Shown: piece by piece, positions 1 through 10,466 of the stretch
How positions within the stretch are numbered: position 1 is the stretch's first letter
How the letters are laid out: the number at the start of each line of letters is the position of its first letter
Origin: Tritrichomonas musculus
Taxonomy: Eukaryota; Parabasalia; Tritrichomonadida; Tritrichomonadidae
DNA: 64,000 nt
Direction of reading: 5' to 3'
Assembly (NCBI GenBank): GCA_039105265.1
Contig: JAPFFF010000003.1
Coordinates: forward strand, 4,774,001 to 4,838,000
Made by a program: the position numbers and the translations under genes
Notes under the pieces: model-generated
Database searches by the model: none
What the model was told of the DNA's origin: nothing
The model's input: only the letters and a program-made list of their open reading frames with translations

Positions 1-3000
1 TCCTCTTCAGGGTTATTGTCTAAGATGTCTAATTTTGAGTTATCTGATTTTTCTGAAGTCACTGAAGACTGAGGTAATGTTGATGATTTATTCTTTTTCA
101 GAGATAGAATTGCATTAGATTTAGAAACCTCATTACCGAGATTGAATTTTGAATCTTCCATCTCAAAGTTTTCTTCTTCCTTGATATCATTTATGATATT
201 ACTGGGAGTCACATGATTCTCTTCTTCTTCATCTTCTTCTTCATTAAATATATTATTATTATTATTAAACTGAGATTGATAATCTATTTTTTTTTCATTA
301 TCAGCATTGCTAGATTTGAGCTGTTTCTTTTCGTTATTATGAATAATTTCATTGTGTTGTAATTGCCTCGCATCGTTTTCAGCGTGGCAATCAAAGGTAT
401 TATCATCATATTCAATCTTTCTCTTATAATCATTGGGCTTGTTCGGGTTTGATATTTCTTCATTAAACAAATTATTAACAATTTTGCTTTCTTTGGCTTT
501 TGTAATAGATAAATCCCTCTTGAAGTTAAGTTCTTCTTCTTCTTCATATTCATATTCATTTATATTGTTGAATTTATCTTGATTTGTGTTTGCGCCATTA
601 TTGTTTGTAGTAGAAGGAATTTTATTGAGCCTAAGCACTTCTTCATAATAATCTTTTTTAATAGATGATGCACTAACATCATTAGTTGCAAATTGATTTT
701 TTTCTTCTTCCTCTTTTTCACTAGAACCATCAAAATCAAAATTATCATTTTTATTTCTAATATTAGAAATGGTCTTTACATTTTTTGATCCAGAATGTTT
801 AGCTTCTTTTTCATCATCGTTGTCGCTCACATTATCTAATTTATATTCTTTTTCATTGTCAGCAATAAGCATCAATTTATTATCATTATTAAGCTTGGAA
901 TCATTAAATCTTTTACTTTCTATTTCAAATTCAAAACTATCATGAGTTGGATTATCTTGTTTGTTTGCATTTATCATCTTTTCTTTTTCAATCTCTTCTT
1001 CTTCATCATCTTTGTTATTAATGGAATTAATAGTAAATTGCTTTAACTCTTCTACTTCAGTGTTGTCATGGAATGGTTTGATGTTAGACTGTTTTTTCTC
1101 TTCATAATCGCTATAGTCATCATTTAATAAATGCTCTTTATTATCATTTTCTCTTTTAATATATGATTGAGGTTGGCTATTTTGCTTTTTGATGTTAAGA
1201 AGTGTGCTTTCTTCTTCCAAATGGTCTTCTTCATTAATTTCGTAATCATCCTCATTTTGGATGTCCTTTTTTTCATAATCTATATTATTGAAAAGATTAA
1301 TTGTTTTATGTTTTGACTTTTTGGCTTCTTTAAGCTTTGATAATGTGTTTCTTGCTTGAGCCAATTTTTGCAAGTAGTCATCATCTGTATCTGCATTGTT
1401 TTCAACTGAATTACTAACATAATTTTCTTCTTTGATATCTTCTTCTTCTTCAATTATTAATTTATTTGAATCTTTACTATTTTGATTAATTAAATTATCA
1501 TCGGATTTATCATCATCATCATTGAATTCAAGTGGTTGAAACTTATCATTTTGTTCAGCAGCATTATCTAATTTTGAGAAGTAAGTGATTCCAATTGGCG
1601 GAGAAAGCCGAAGCGATGATTTTTTATTTTTGTCATTATTTGAATCTGGCTTGTAAATTGAACTGTTGGCGTTGGTTGTTTCAATAATGTCAACTTCATT
1701 ATCAGAATAAAGTGTTGAATTATGATTTTCTTCATTATCTTTCTTTTCACTTATACCATCAAATTGCGGAAGTGGAATATCAAAAGCTTTTTCTTCTCTA
1801 TCTTTTGATATATTATTGGAAACTTTTTGTTTAATGATCTGATTTTTAGAAGATGATGTTGCTGTTTCCATTGTTATTAATGGCTCTGGCTGAGGAGGTT
1901 TCTTCATTTTAGGGATATCATAATTCAAATTATCATCTTCATAATCTTGGTCATTATCACTGTCATTTTTATTAATCTCATTATCTTTTCCAACCTTATA
2001 ATTATCGCCTTTATTTGTATTTATGTTGTCACTGCCGATTTTATTTGATTGCTCATAGAGTGCATTTATTTGAGTCATTTCCTTGTCATTCTTTTTATCT
2101 AATTTTGGCGGATTCATTTGTTTTAATCCATTTGATTTACTAGAGTTAAGTGTAAGAATATCATTAATACTAGAATCGCTACTTTGTATATCATTTAAAA
2201 CACTATTTTTAATAGCGTTAAATTCATTTACAACCTTTTTCGAAGATTTGTTCACTATTAAAAATTCAGGAAGTTCTTCAACATCACCGCTTTTTGTGGA
2301 TGAGTTGTCCTCTGAGCTTGAGAGCCAATTTTTCTTGATTTTGTCAACTGTTAAGTTTTCTTGATTCTTATTTCGTCTTGCTTTTATGTTAGATGTCTTA
2401 ATAATGTTATTATCATGATTATAATTAATTGTGATTTCTTCACTTTTTGAATCGCTAGCATACTCATCAGATGAAAAAGTTATTGGATGAGTAATCATAT
2501 TGTTTGTTGTTTGATTTTGAGCGAATCGTGACAAGTTTGATGAATTAACTTTCCCATAACCTTTATTTAATCCGCTTGATGAAAATGTGGAATTTGAATT
2601 TCTGATAACAGAGAATTGTTGATTTTGTGGGGGATTTTCTAAGAATTCATCAGATTCTTCGCTGTCAATTATTTTAGAATCAAAATTATTCTTCTTCGAA
2701 ATAACTGTAGATTTTGTTATTTCAGGTCTATTTACTTCGGTGCTTGATGAAAATTCATTTGAATCCGAATTTAAGATGCTATTTAGTTTCTTTTTCATTA
2801 AATTTAAATCTCTACTCTTTGATTTGGAAGTGTTCCTGTTTTGATGCAATGAATCAAAAGATGGTTCTGTATCTGTTTCCGATTCAGTACTGAGATAAAT
2901 ATTACTATTTTTAATTTGCTTTGAATTGAGTGAGATATCATCAGCAATTGAAGCAGAATCACTCTCATCTAACAATTTTATATTTGATTTGATGGATTTT

Positions 3001-4274
3001 TTAGGTTTGTTTTGTTTAATTATGGTAGGTAACTCTTTTTCTGGTGTGAAAAATAAATTCAAATCATCTGAATATTCACTGTCATCTTTTTTGATATGTT
3101 TTTGGCTTTGATAATCAACAGAACTTTGTTTAGCTGATGGCCCATTATTATTTTCATTTTTGCCAATCGTTTCTTTCAATGCAGTTCCCCAAGAAAAAGC
3201 TTGCTGTTTATCTTGTTTGTTATGCGTTTGAGAGCTATTTTTGTTTAGTGAAGTAGTTTTTTGTGAAGAATTTTGAATGAAAGTTTGATTGGAAGTATTT
3301 TGTTTCTTTTTGGATCTCCTCAAAAATGCAGCAGCTTGCTTAATAAGTTCATCTGAATCATATATTTCATCATTTACTTCTGTTAAAGAATCTTGTGGTA
3401 TCTTTAAATATTTTTCATTAAGTTTATCGTTTATATTAATATTTGATATTGGATCGATTTGTTTTGATCTAAAATCATATGAAGCAATTTCATTATCTTT
3501 TGTATTAGAACGAGAATTACCGTATTTGGGAACATATTGATTTTTTTCGTTTTTTTTGTTTATTTTTGTGTCTAAATGTGTTGGAATCGATGCGTCGTTA
3601 TTTGTTTTTCTATGTAAAGAATTAGTTTCAGAATCAATTAAATTGGATATTTCTGTTTTGCTTTGTTCAGATTTTTTTGAAGTGTTAAATCTTTTTGTAA
3701 GTATATCTTGATTTTTACGTGAATCATTCTTATTTCTAGCATTTATGTTACTGCTATTTCTGTTTGCTTGGTTGGAAACTTTCGATTGTTGTTTTGGAGC
3801 TGGATTATTATTTGTTTGGCTATAAGTTGATGAGATATTTCTTTTTCCAGTTAAAAAAGGAGGTTTTTGGTTGAGTTGCTTTTTTGTTTCTTCTTTAGTT
3901 GATATTAGATTTCGCTTTGAATTTGAAAAATATTTATTTTGATTTAATTGTTCATTGTTATTTGTAATCGTCCTTTTTGATAAAGGAGCTTTTGGCTTTT
4001 GCTCCAATTTAGACTCACGTGAAATGGGATCAGAATCAATATTATTATCTTTTTTTGCTTTCTTTGATGGTAAAACGATATCATCTTGTCTCATTGTTGG
4101 TGGAATATGTGGTTTAATGGATTTTTCAGTTGTGGTTGTTTTTTTGATACGGCTATTTAATGTTCGTTGTGTTGTGTTTGATGACACATTTTGAATAGAT
4201 TCATCAAGTTCAATTCGTTGTCGGTGAAGTTTTCTAAGTCTCTCTACAACATTTTCTGCTTTTTGATTGTACAT
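1..4274 (-). CDS. Very long low-complexity acidic/Asn-rich protein, C-terminus beyond window
   Basis: One frame on the minus strand stays open from an ATG at 4274 to the left edge, about 1424 codons with no stop; I read it through triplet by triplet. The first ~25 residues (MYNQKAENVVERLRKLHRQR) look like a short amphipathic helix. The rest is almost entirely Asn, Asp, Glu, Ser and Lys, with many short acidic runs, so it should be intrinsically disordered. I recognise no domain. It is divergent from the coiled-coil gene at 4407, sharing a 132 bp spacer. Its composition resembles the acidic protein at 46067-49264, but I see no clear sequence homology. Function unknown. The real C-terminus lies outside the window. 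Confidence 0.85.
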   Translation of the reverse strand, partial: MYNQKAENVVERLRKLHRQRIELDESIQNVSSNTTQRTLNSRIKKTTTTEKSIKPHIPPTMRQDDIVLPSKKAKKDNNIDSDPISRESKLEQKPKAPLSKRTITNNNEQLNQNKYFSNSKRNLISTKEETKKQLNQKPPFLTGKRNISSTYSQTNNNPAPKQQSKVSNQANRNSSNINARNKNDSRKNQDILTKRFNTSKKSEQSKTEISNLIDSETNSLHRKTNNDASIPTHLDTKINKKNEKNQYVPKYGNSRSNTKDNEIASYDFRSKQIDPISNININDKLNEKYLKIPQDSLTEVNDEIYDSDELIKQAAAFLRRSKKKQNTSNQTFIQNSSQKTTSLNKNSSQTHNKQDKQQAFSWGTALKETIGKNENNNGPSAKQSSVDYQSQKHIKKDDSEYSDDLNLFFTPEKELPTIIKQNKPKKSIKSNIKLLDESDSASIADDISLNSKQIKNSNIYLSTESETDTEPSFDSLHQNRNTSKSKSRDLNLMKKKLNSILNSDSNEFSSSTEVNRPEITKSTVISKKNNFDSKIIDSEESDEFLENPPQNQQFSVIRNSNSTFSSSGLNKGYGKVNSSNLSRFAQNQTTNNMITHPITFSSDEYASDSKSEEITINYNHDNNIIKTSNIKARRNKNQENLTVDKIKKNWLSSSEDNSSTKSGDVEELPEFLIVNKSSKKVVNEFNAIKNSVLNDIQSSDSSINDILTLNSSKSNGLKQMNPPKLDKKNDKEMTQINALYEQSNKIGSDNINTNKGDNYKVGKDNEINKNDSDNDQDYEDDNLNYDIPKMKKPPQPEPLITMETATSSSKNQIIKQKVSNNISKDREEKAFDIPLPQFDGISEKKDNEENHNSTLYSDNEVDIIETTNANSSIYKPDSNNDKNKKSSLRLSPPIGITYFSKLDNAAEQNDKFQPLEFNDDDDKSDDNLINQNSKDSNKLIIEEEEDIKEENYVSNSVENNADTDDDYLQKLAQARNTLSKLKEAKKSKHKTINLFNNIDYEKKDIQNEDDYEINEEDHLEEESTLLNIKKQNSQPQSYIKRENDNKEHLLNDDYSDYEEKKQSNIKPFHDNTEVEELKQFTINSINNKDDEEEEIEKEKMINANKQDNPTHDSFEFEIESKRFNDSKLNNDNKLMLIADNEKEYKLDNVSDNDDEKEAKHSGSKNVKTISNIRNKNDNFDFDGSSEKEEEEKNQFATNDVSASSIKKDYYEEVLRLNKIPSTTNNNGANTNQDKFNNINEYEYEEEEELNFKRDLSITKAKESKIVNNLFNEEISNPNKPNDYKRKIEYDDNTFDCHAENDARQLQHNEIIHNNEKKQLKSSNADNEKKIDYQSQFNNNNNIFNEEEDEEEENHVTPSNIINDIKEEENFEMEDSKFNLGNEVSKSNAILSLKKNKSSTLPQSSVTSEKSDNSKLDILDNNPEE

Positions 4275-4393
4275 CAATTCTATTTGATTACGTTTATTAA
4301 TTAAGTTTTATGAGGAGAGACTATTTATGTATTCAAAAAATAGATTTCAAAAAGTTTATTCAATTTTATTTTGTATCTCAGAACCATTCTCTT

Positions 4394-4398
4394 TCATT
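4394..4398 (+). promoter_or_regulatory. Initiator-like TCATT motif
   Basis: TCATT matches the trichomonad Inr consensus TCA(+1)Y(T/A). Its A lies 11 nt before the ATG at 4407, a spacing typical of the very short 5' UTRs known in T. vaginalis. Motif seen; function inferred. Confidence 0.5.
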
Positions 4399-4406
4399 CC
4401 TGAGAT

Positions 4407-5699
4407 ATGAAAAAAAATTCAAATCAATATTATGATCAAGAATCGCCCAATATTAACAGTAATAATTCAGGAATTAATGATATGGAATTGCCCAAACCAG
4501 ATATTGTTAATATAAATTCGTTACGTGTTACCGCGCAAAGAACACGTTCACAAATATCATCATTAGAAAGTCAATTAACAAGGATAGAAAAAGTAAATGC
4601 CAAACTAAACAATGATCTTATGAATATTCAGAATCGAAACAAGCGTACAGAAAAAGAGGCGAAGCAGATTCAGCAAGAAATTGATGAAGTCAATGCCAAA
4701 ATCAAGGAATGTGAAGAAATTCAAAGCCAAAAAACTGCTGAATATGAAAAATCAAAATCACTTTTCGAAGAAGAGAAAAATAAAGCTAGCGATAAAATAA
4801 ATAACGCTAAAACCCAAAATGCAACGTTGCAGCATGATTTATCTAAACAAGTTAGTTTGTATAAGAATCTCGAATCTTCCTTATCACAAAAAGAAAACGA
4901 AATTGTATCACTAACTTCGGAAATATCAAGATATAATGACCAATCAGTTAACTTTAATAACGAAAAACAAAATGATTCAAATTCAAATATGCAACTTTCA
5001 ATATTAGAAAATGAAGTTACTCGTTTGCAAGAACGATTAAATAAAATTCTATTAAAAATTACCCAATTAGAAGACAATCATAGTGAAATTGAATCAAATG
5101 TTCAATCGGAAATTAACGAAATGAAAAAGAAAAAAACAGAAATTGAACAAGAATTATTCGTAGAAAAAGAAGAAACTGTTAATTTAAACAGAATTTTGAA
5201 TGAAGCACGTTCTGCTTCAATTTCTAATCGAGAATCTGCTGAAATTGAATGGAAAAACAAAATTGAAGAGCAAAAAAATCTTCATTTAAGCAATATTAAT
5301 AAGTTAAAGCAATCACATTCAAATTCTGCCAAAAATAATCAATCTGGTGAAAACTTAATTCAAGCACTAGCAACCATAGAAGCTTTAAAAAGCGAAAATA
5401 CTACTTTGGAATTAATGATTGATTCCAAAAATAAAAATTCTAATGAAAAATCAGGAGAAATTTATTTAGATTTTGGAAGGAATTCATATTTAAACTCAAG
5501 ATCACCCAGAATGAAGAATCTTACTTCACTTTTTCCATCAAATTTTAATGATAATAATGTATTTTTTCAATTTGTTGATCAAATTGATTCTTATTTTTTG
5601 AATGTTGTTAATTATATTAATTCGAATCCAAAGATTCGTTTGCTACTCATTGTTTGGATCCTTTTTTCTATTTTGTTTGCTATTAAATTGTTGTTCTAA
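4407..5699 (+). CDS. Tail-anchored coiled-coil protein (golgin-like architecture)
   Basis: This is a 430-residue protein. Residues ~1-35 are Asn/Ser-rich. Residues ~40-320 are heptad-patterned coiled coil rich in Glu, Lys, Gln and Asn. The protein ends in one hydrophobic segment at about 410-430 (core LLLIVWILFSILFAIKLLF) with nothing after it. A long cytosolic rod with a C-terminal membrane anchor is the plan of golgins and other tethers at Golgi or ER membranes. The organelle cannot be read from sequence, and no family-specific motif is visible. An Inr-like TCATT lies 11 nt before the ATG. A 118-codon open frame on the opposite strand is a shadow. Confidence 0.85.
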   Translation: MKKNSNQYYDQESPNINSNNSGINDMELPKPDIVNINSLRVTAQRTRSQISSLESQLTRIEKVNAKLNNDLMNIQNRNKRTEKEAKQIQQEIDEVNAKIKECEEIQSQKTAEYEKSKSLFEEEKNKASDKINNAKTQNATLQHDLSKQVSLYKNLESSLSQKENEIVSLTSEISRYNDQSVNFNNEKQNDSNSNMQLSILENEVTRLQERLNKILLKITQLEDNHSEIESNVQSEINEMKKKKTEIEQELFVEKEETVNLNRILNEARSASISNRESAEIEWKNKIEEQKNLHLSNINKLKQSHSNSAKNNQSGENLIQALATIEALKSENTTLELMIDSKNKNSNEKSGEIYLDFGRNSYLNSRSPRMKNLTSLFPSNFNDNNVFFQFVDQIDSYFLNVVNYINSNPKIRLLLIVWILFSILFAIKLLF

Positions 5700-6042
5700 T
5701 TATTTATATAAATTATTTAATATGTATTAATAAATTATATACCAGCTGGGGAATTTCCCAAGTGGAAAAAAAGTTTGGTCTGTATTTTCTCATTTAATAA
5801 TTTGTTTGAATTATATTCACAAATGCAAAAATATAAAGTTTGTTTGAATAATTAAATAAATCCGAAAGGAATTCTCTTTTTTTAATGCATCATGTTGAAT
5901 ATATGAATTCAAGCTTATGATTTAAGCATATTTATCGAAATCAAAATAGCAAATCCTTAAATAATATAAAAGTAGAATTTGCTATGATGGTATTGTTATA
6001 AATTTATATGATTATAATCGCTTAAATATAATAAACTTTTAA
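5700..6042. other. Intergenic, AT-rich
   Basis: No coding frame is visible. The only structure noted is a small dyad near 5745-5762 (GGGAA-T-TTCCC inside ccagctgg...ccaagtgg). It lies between two convergent genes. Confidence 0.5.
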
Positions 6043-6900
6043 TCAATCAGTTCGGATTACCGCTGCCATATAAGATACACACGAATCATCCATTGAAGTA
6101 ATATTTGATGAATGTGAGTAATGAGGGAAGGAAGCTTTCATTCCTTTGACTAAATTCATCATGATTAAAATTGGAAATCTTCCGCATATAGTGTTATGAG
6201 TTTCGTAAATATATTCGGAAAATTTAGATGGATCGCCAGTTGCGATGCAATCGGTGGCTTGACGATCAAGTTTCTCAATTCTTTCATAAATCTTTCCTGG
6301 TCCATCAGGTAGATATGTAAAATGGAATCTTTGTCCCCAGTGGCAAAAATCGCTAGAAATAACAAATAAAGTTCTATTATTATTGTAATAAGGACGAAGT
6401 AATTCAGCAATTGAGGCGCATGTTTCTGGGTTAATGCGTCCTACCATGATTGGGACAATTGAAAAAGGTTTTTGTTTGAATATAAATTTAAGGAGAGGAA
6501 ATTCCATTTCTAATGAATGTTCAATTTCAGCAGTTTGGATATCCAACTTTTCAAAATAATCAGGGTGCTTTGTTGTTAACTCATCGGCCATTGTGGTATC
6601 AAATGGTATTGGACCATATGGCGTTTCAGCAGATTTCGCGTCAGCAATTGTGCAGCATTTAATACGAATTCGGTGTGATGGCCCTAAAACGACAACTCTA
6701 TCATAGTTATTTGGATCAACTTGAGCAAATGCATGTAGAGATGTTTTTAAACAAAAACGATAACCAGCGTGTGGCACAATGATAGCACGTAAATTGCCAG
6801 GTTCAGGTTTAAAATGAACTTCTGCAAGTGTACCTTGAAGCATCTGATCAAGTTCTTTTCCAGATGGATACCATGATCCTTGATGACTTGCTCCGAGCAT
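6043..6900 (-). CDS. MEMO1: MEMO1 family protein
   Basis: The 285-residue protein aligns from end to end with eukaryotic MEMO (mediator of ErbB2-driven cell motility, 297 aa in human). Matching blocks include ASHQGSWYPSG at the N-terminus, IIVPHAGYRFC, VLGPSHRIRIKC, the block SSDFCHWGQRF, and HNTICGRFPI. The residues corresponding to the human metal/copper-binding set (H49, H81, C244) are present as H44, H76 and C239. The family is related to extradiol dioxygenases. Its members are linked to cytoskeletal signalling and redox/metal handling, but the reaction is not settled. The gene is divergent from the Rab gene at 7150 across 249 bp. Length and motifs look complete. Confidence 0.95.
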   Translation of the reverse strand: MLGASHQGSWYPSGKELDQMLQGTLAEVHFKPEPGNLRAIIVPHAGYRFCLKTSLHAFAQVDPNNYDRVVVLGPSHRIRIKCCTIADAKSAETPYGPIPFDTTMADELTTKHPDYFEKLDIQTAEIEHSLEMEFPLLKFIFKQKPFSIVPIMVGRINPETCASIAELLRPYYNNNRTLFVISSDFCHWGQRFHFTYLPDGPGKIYERIEKLDRQATDCIATGDPSKFSEYIYETHNTICGRFPILIMMNLVKGMKASFPHYSHSSNITSMDDSCVSYMAAVIRTD

Positions 6901-7149
6901 TTGTGAAAAATTTAAGTTTCATTTCAAATAAAAATCGGCCAAATAAAAATAGAAAAATCTTCAATTTTTTATGTCAAAAAATTTAAAATTGGTTATCACT
7001 AAAAAAGAATTGTTTTCATGGATATAATAGTAATTTCTTTCTTTCTATAATTCGGAAATTGAAAGAATATATCTCAAAAGATTATAAATTCAAAGAAGAT
7101 CTTAGATTAATTTAAAAAGTTCAGTATGGATTGAAAGATTTTTAAATAA

Positions 7150-7791
7150 ATGAATCCAAAAGATTTAAAAGTTATTTTTATTGGAGATTCTAATACTGGG
7201 AAAACGAGTATTGCATATCGTCTTGTAAATGATACTTTCAATCCAGATCAGCAATCAACGATTGGTTCTTGTGTATTTGAATTGCATGTAAAGGATGGTA
7301 GCGGTGATTTAAATATACATCTTTGGGATACTGCTGGTCAAGAAAAATTTCGTTCTTTAATTCCAAATTATTCTCGTGATGCCAAAATTGTTCTTTTAGT
7401 TTATAATATATCTGATCCTGAATCTCTCCCAAGAGTTGATCAATGGTTTGATATGTTAAAACAGACTGCTGTAAACATGCCAAAAATAATTCTCATTGGT
7501 AATAAAGTGGACATTGCTGATAATACTTCTCATGAGGATATCCTTAGCAAACAAAAGCAATTTGCAAATGATATGGGAGCAAATGATAATAATTATGAAA
7601 ATTATGTGGCAGCTTTTTCTACGTCTGCTAAAACTGGTGAAGGAATTAATCTAATTATTCAAACTATCCGATCATTATCAAAGGTGAAATCTGAAGTAGA
7701 ATATAAACGAGCAGATCAGCCGAAAAATGTAAAAATTGAAGAAAGTACCTCAACTAAAAAGAGATCATGCTGTTCGTCAAGTAAAACATGA
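7150..7791 (+). CDS. Rab-family small GTPase
   Basis: This 213-residue protein has all G motifs: G1 GDSNTGKTS (12-20), switch I with STIGS (36-40), G3 WDTAGQEKF (59-67), G4 GNKVD (117-121) and G5 TSAKTGEG (158-165). The catalytic Gln is present, so it should be an ordinary switch for vesicle traffic. The hypervariable tail ends KKRSCCSSSKT. The double Cys fits geranylgeranylation by Rab prenyltransferase, although five residues follow it, more than in most Rabs. The STIGS region is closest to the Rab5/21/22 type from memory, but I would not assign a subfamily. Confidence 0.92.
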   Translation: MNPKDLKVIFIGDSNTGKTSIAYRLVNDTFNPDQQSTIGSCVFELHVKDGSGDLNIHLWDTAGQEKFRSLIPNYSRDAKIVLLVYNISDPESLPRVDQWFDMLKQTAVNMPKIILIGNKVDIADNTSHEDILSKQKQFANDMGANDNNYENYVAAFSTSAKTGEGINLIIQTIRSLSKVKSEVEYKRADQPKNVKIEESTSTKKRSCCSSSKT

Positions 7792-8762
7792 CGTAAATAA
7801 TCTTTTAATATTCGAATATTTTAATTGTTATAAGCATATTCTATAATTAAACAAGTTTTTTATCATAGTTAAAGATATAATTATTTTTTGCTCCAATATT
7901 CTAGTTCTTAGCATAAAAATTAAAAGCTATACAAGCATCAATTTATAATATTTTAAGAAAAAAACAGAAAACTAACTGCGAATATTCTCTTTTGTGGCCA
8001 AAATTCAAAATATAGGATGGATTCCAAAATGTGAAATAATTAAAAAGAATCATGGCTTAAATTACATATTGAATTAATTTTAACTATGATAATTTTTAAT
8101 TAAATTTTGGAATTGTAGTTAATTATGTACACTGTGTTTCATGATTCAAGTCAAAAAAAAAATCCATATAAACTAAAATTGTTAATTAAAAAGTGATTGT
8201 TTTGTGATATAAGAGTATTATATGGCTTTATATTTTGGATAGAATATATGCAGCTCAGTAATTTTTTCAGGAATTTGGATTCACTCAATTTTTAATCCGT
8301 TATTCAATTTTTTTGAATAGATTATATCAAAATCATCGTCGTCATTCAAAAAACGCGCATGCTTTTTTTATGCTAAAGCCAATAATATTATGATATTTAT
8401 TGAAAAATAATCTAATTTCATTTTGGTATTTCAAAAAATTAAATTAAGCAATTTAATCTTTCATTTAGGTATATCTGACCCCATAACTTTGTTCCCATCT
8501 TTTATAATTATATACTTGTTTCCATTCATTGTAGTTTATTATACCACAAAATATATATTTTTAATTTATGATTTCAAATTCATGGATAATTTTCTATTCA
8601 AATAAAAATCACAAACATAAAAAATATTAAAGGCAATGATGTCCAGCTATTAAAACGCCGAAAGCATGTTTTTTATTTTCTTAGGCCAAATGAAAAATGA
8701 AGTCGTTTATAAAGTACTCGAAAAATTGAGGTATATTCAAAATTGAATTTTTTGAAAAATGA
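7792..8762. other. Intergenic, AT-rich, no gene seen
   Basis: Strongly AT-rich spacer between the Rab and calnexin genes. A 60-codon open frame at 8423-8605 has a non-ATG start and hydrophobic composition typical of random AT-rich DNA. No repeat or RNA gene was recognised. Confidence 0.5.
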
Positions 8763-10466
8763 ATGATTTTATCAAATTTATTTGGTCGGACACTTCAAAA
8801 AAAAATGTTTTTCCATTTCATTGCTTTTCTTAAAGCTGCTATTCCTTTAAAACCAGATCCACTTCCTTTTCATTTTGAATCATTCCAAGATGACTCATGG
8901 AAGCAACATTGGCAAATTACTTCATTACCAAATTATACTGGAACTTGGGAATTCCGTGAAACTAAAACACCACAAGCTATCAAACATGAAAAAATGATTT
9001 ATATGGCAAATGAAAGTAGCTATTATGGAATTTCTACAAAGTTTGATACTCCTCTTGATTTAACAAACCAAACTCTTGTAGTTCAATATGAAGTTCGAAT
9101 TGAAGATTCTTTTGATTGTGGTGGTGCTTATATAAAACTCTTTGGAAACGAAAATTTCGATTCACCAGCTACAATGTCAAATGAGACAAGGTATGTTATC
9201 ATGTTCGGACCAGATAAATGTGGTGATACAAACAAAGTTCATTTTATCTTCCGCCATCTTGGCCGTGATGGAAAGTATGAAGAAAAGCATATGAATGAGC
9301 CACCTCAAGTTAAAGATGATAAAATTAGCCATATCTACACATTAATCGTCAGACCAGATAATTCATTTAATGTTTTAATTGATGGATCTTCTGAAAAATC
9401 TGGAAATCTTTTGAATGATTTCACACCTTCAGTTAATCCTCCAAAAACAATTGATGATCCAACAGATAAAAAGCCAGACGATTGGGTTGATGAAGAGATG
9501 ATTGACGATATGAGTGCTGTCAAACCAGACGATTGGGACGAATCTCAACCAGAATATATCCCAGATCCAGAGAAGAAGGACCCACCTGAGGGCTGGCTTA
9601 CGGATGAACCCAGATTTATCCCAGACCCAGAAGCTAAACAGCCAGAAGACTGGGATGTTGATGTTTATGGCGAATGGGAAGCGCCAACTATTGCTAATCC
9701 AAAGTGCTCGGAAGCACCAGGATGTGGTGAATATGAACCTCCAATGATCTATAATGAAAACTATAGAGGAAAATGGGAACGCCCACAAATTGAGAATCCT
9801 AATTACAAAGGACCATGGAAAGCAAGACAAATTCCAAATCCAGATTACTATGAAGACCCAGATCCACATAATTTCCGACCAATTCTTGGTGCAGGATTTG
9901 AACTTTGGATGGTCAACAAGAACATTGGAATTTCTAACGTATATATTGGAACTGATGAAGCTGCTGTCAAAACATGGAACTCACAAAACTTTATACCCAA
10001 ACATGGAAAGCAAGAAGCTGAACAAAAGAACATTGATAATGCTAACAATAACAATAATGATAATAATAACGACAATAATGGCAATACTAACAGCAATGAT
10101 GAAGATGATCAAACATTCCAAGGTGCTTTGAAGAAATTTGGCTCTACAATTAAAGATGCTTGGGAAAACCTTTGCGAAACAAATCAAGCTGCAGCTGTTG
10201 CGATTTCTATTGCTCTTATTGCCGTTCCAACATTACTCTTAGTTTTTTATGCATTTTCTAAAGCCAAAAGAGAGGCTGACGCTGCTGCCGCCGCTGCCAA
10301 GCAAAAGAAACCCAAGAAGAAGCTCACCCCAGAAGAAAAGGCCAAGAGAGCTGCTAGAAGAGAAGCTAGAAGAGCTGCAAAGGAGAAGAAGCTAGCTGAA
10401 GAAAAAGAAAAGAATGAGAACAATGAAAGTGGGAAAGAAGAAGAAGAAAAGAATAATAACGAATAA
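8763..10466 (+). CDS. CANX: Calnexin
   Basis: The 567-residue protein is an ER membrane lectin chaperone for monoglucosylated glycoproteins. A hydrophobic N-terminus is followed by the legume-lectin-like globular domain, with the Cys pair in DCGGAYIKLF and PDKCGDTNKVHFIFR. The P domain (~230-366) has four motif-1 repeats (such as IPDPEAKQPEDWD) and four motif-2 repeats (such as GKWERPQIENPNYK). A second globular stretch contains GAGFELWMVNKNIGISNVYIG. An Asn/Asp-rich linker, a membrane segment (~475-497) and a highly charged cytosolic tail follow. There is no C-terminal KDEL, so it is calnexin, not calreticulin. The start may instead be the ATG at 8805, which gives a more compact signal peptide (MFFHFIAFLKAAIP). 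The tail ends in EEEEKNNNE without the animal RKPRRE signal. Confidence 0.96.
   Translation: MILSNLFGRTLQKKMFFHFIAFLKAAIPLKPDPLPFHFESFQDDSWKQHWQITSLPNYTGTWEFRETKTPQAIKHEKMIYMANESSYYGISTKFDTPLDLTNQTLVVQYEVRIEDSFDCGGAYIKLFGNENFDSPATMSNETRYVIMFGPDKCGDTNKVHFIFRHLGRDGKYEEKHMNEPPQVKDDKISHIYTLIVRPDNSFNVLIDGSSEKSGNLLNDFTPSVNPPKTIDDPTDKKPDDWVDEEMIDDMSAVKPDDWDESQPEYIPDPEKKDPPEGWLTDEPRFIPDPEAKQPEDWDVDVYGEWEAPTIANPKCSEAPGCGEYEPPMIYNENYRGKWERPQIENPNYKGPWKARQIPNPDYYEDPDPHNFRPILGAGFELWMVNKNIGISNVYIGTDEAAVKTWNSQNFIPKHGKQEAEQKNIDNANNNNNDNNNDNNGNTNSNDEDDQTFQGALKKFGSTIKDAWENLCETNQAAAVAISIALIAVPTLLLVFYAFSKAKREADAAAAAAKQKKPKKKLTPEEKAKRAARREARRAAKEKKLAEEKEKNENNESGKEEEEKNNNE

Noticed and set aside
2083-4194. Several plus-strand open frames of 60-93 codons
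   Set aside because: They are shadows of the continuous minus-strand frame that runs from 4274 to the left edge; their Ser/Phe/Leu-rich content is the complement of Asp/Asn/Glu codons.
5745-5762. GC-rich dyad as a possible terminator
   Set aside because: The genome is eukaryotic and the arms are only about 5 bp; no support for a termination role.
8423-8605. 60-codon hydrophobic open frame
   Set aside because: It starts at TTG, not ATG, lies in very AT-rich DNA, has Ile/Phe/Tyr-heavy random-like content, and no initiator motif.
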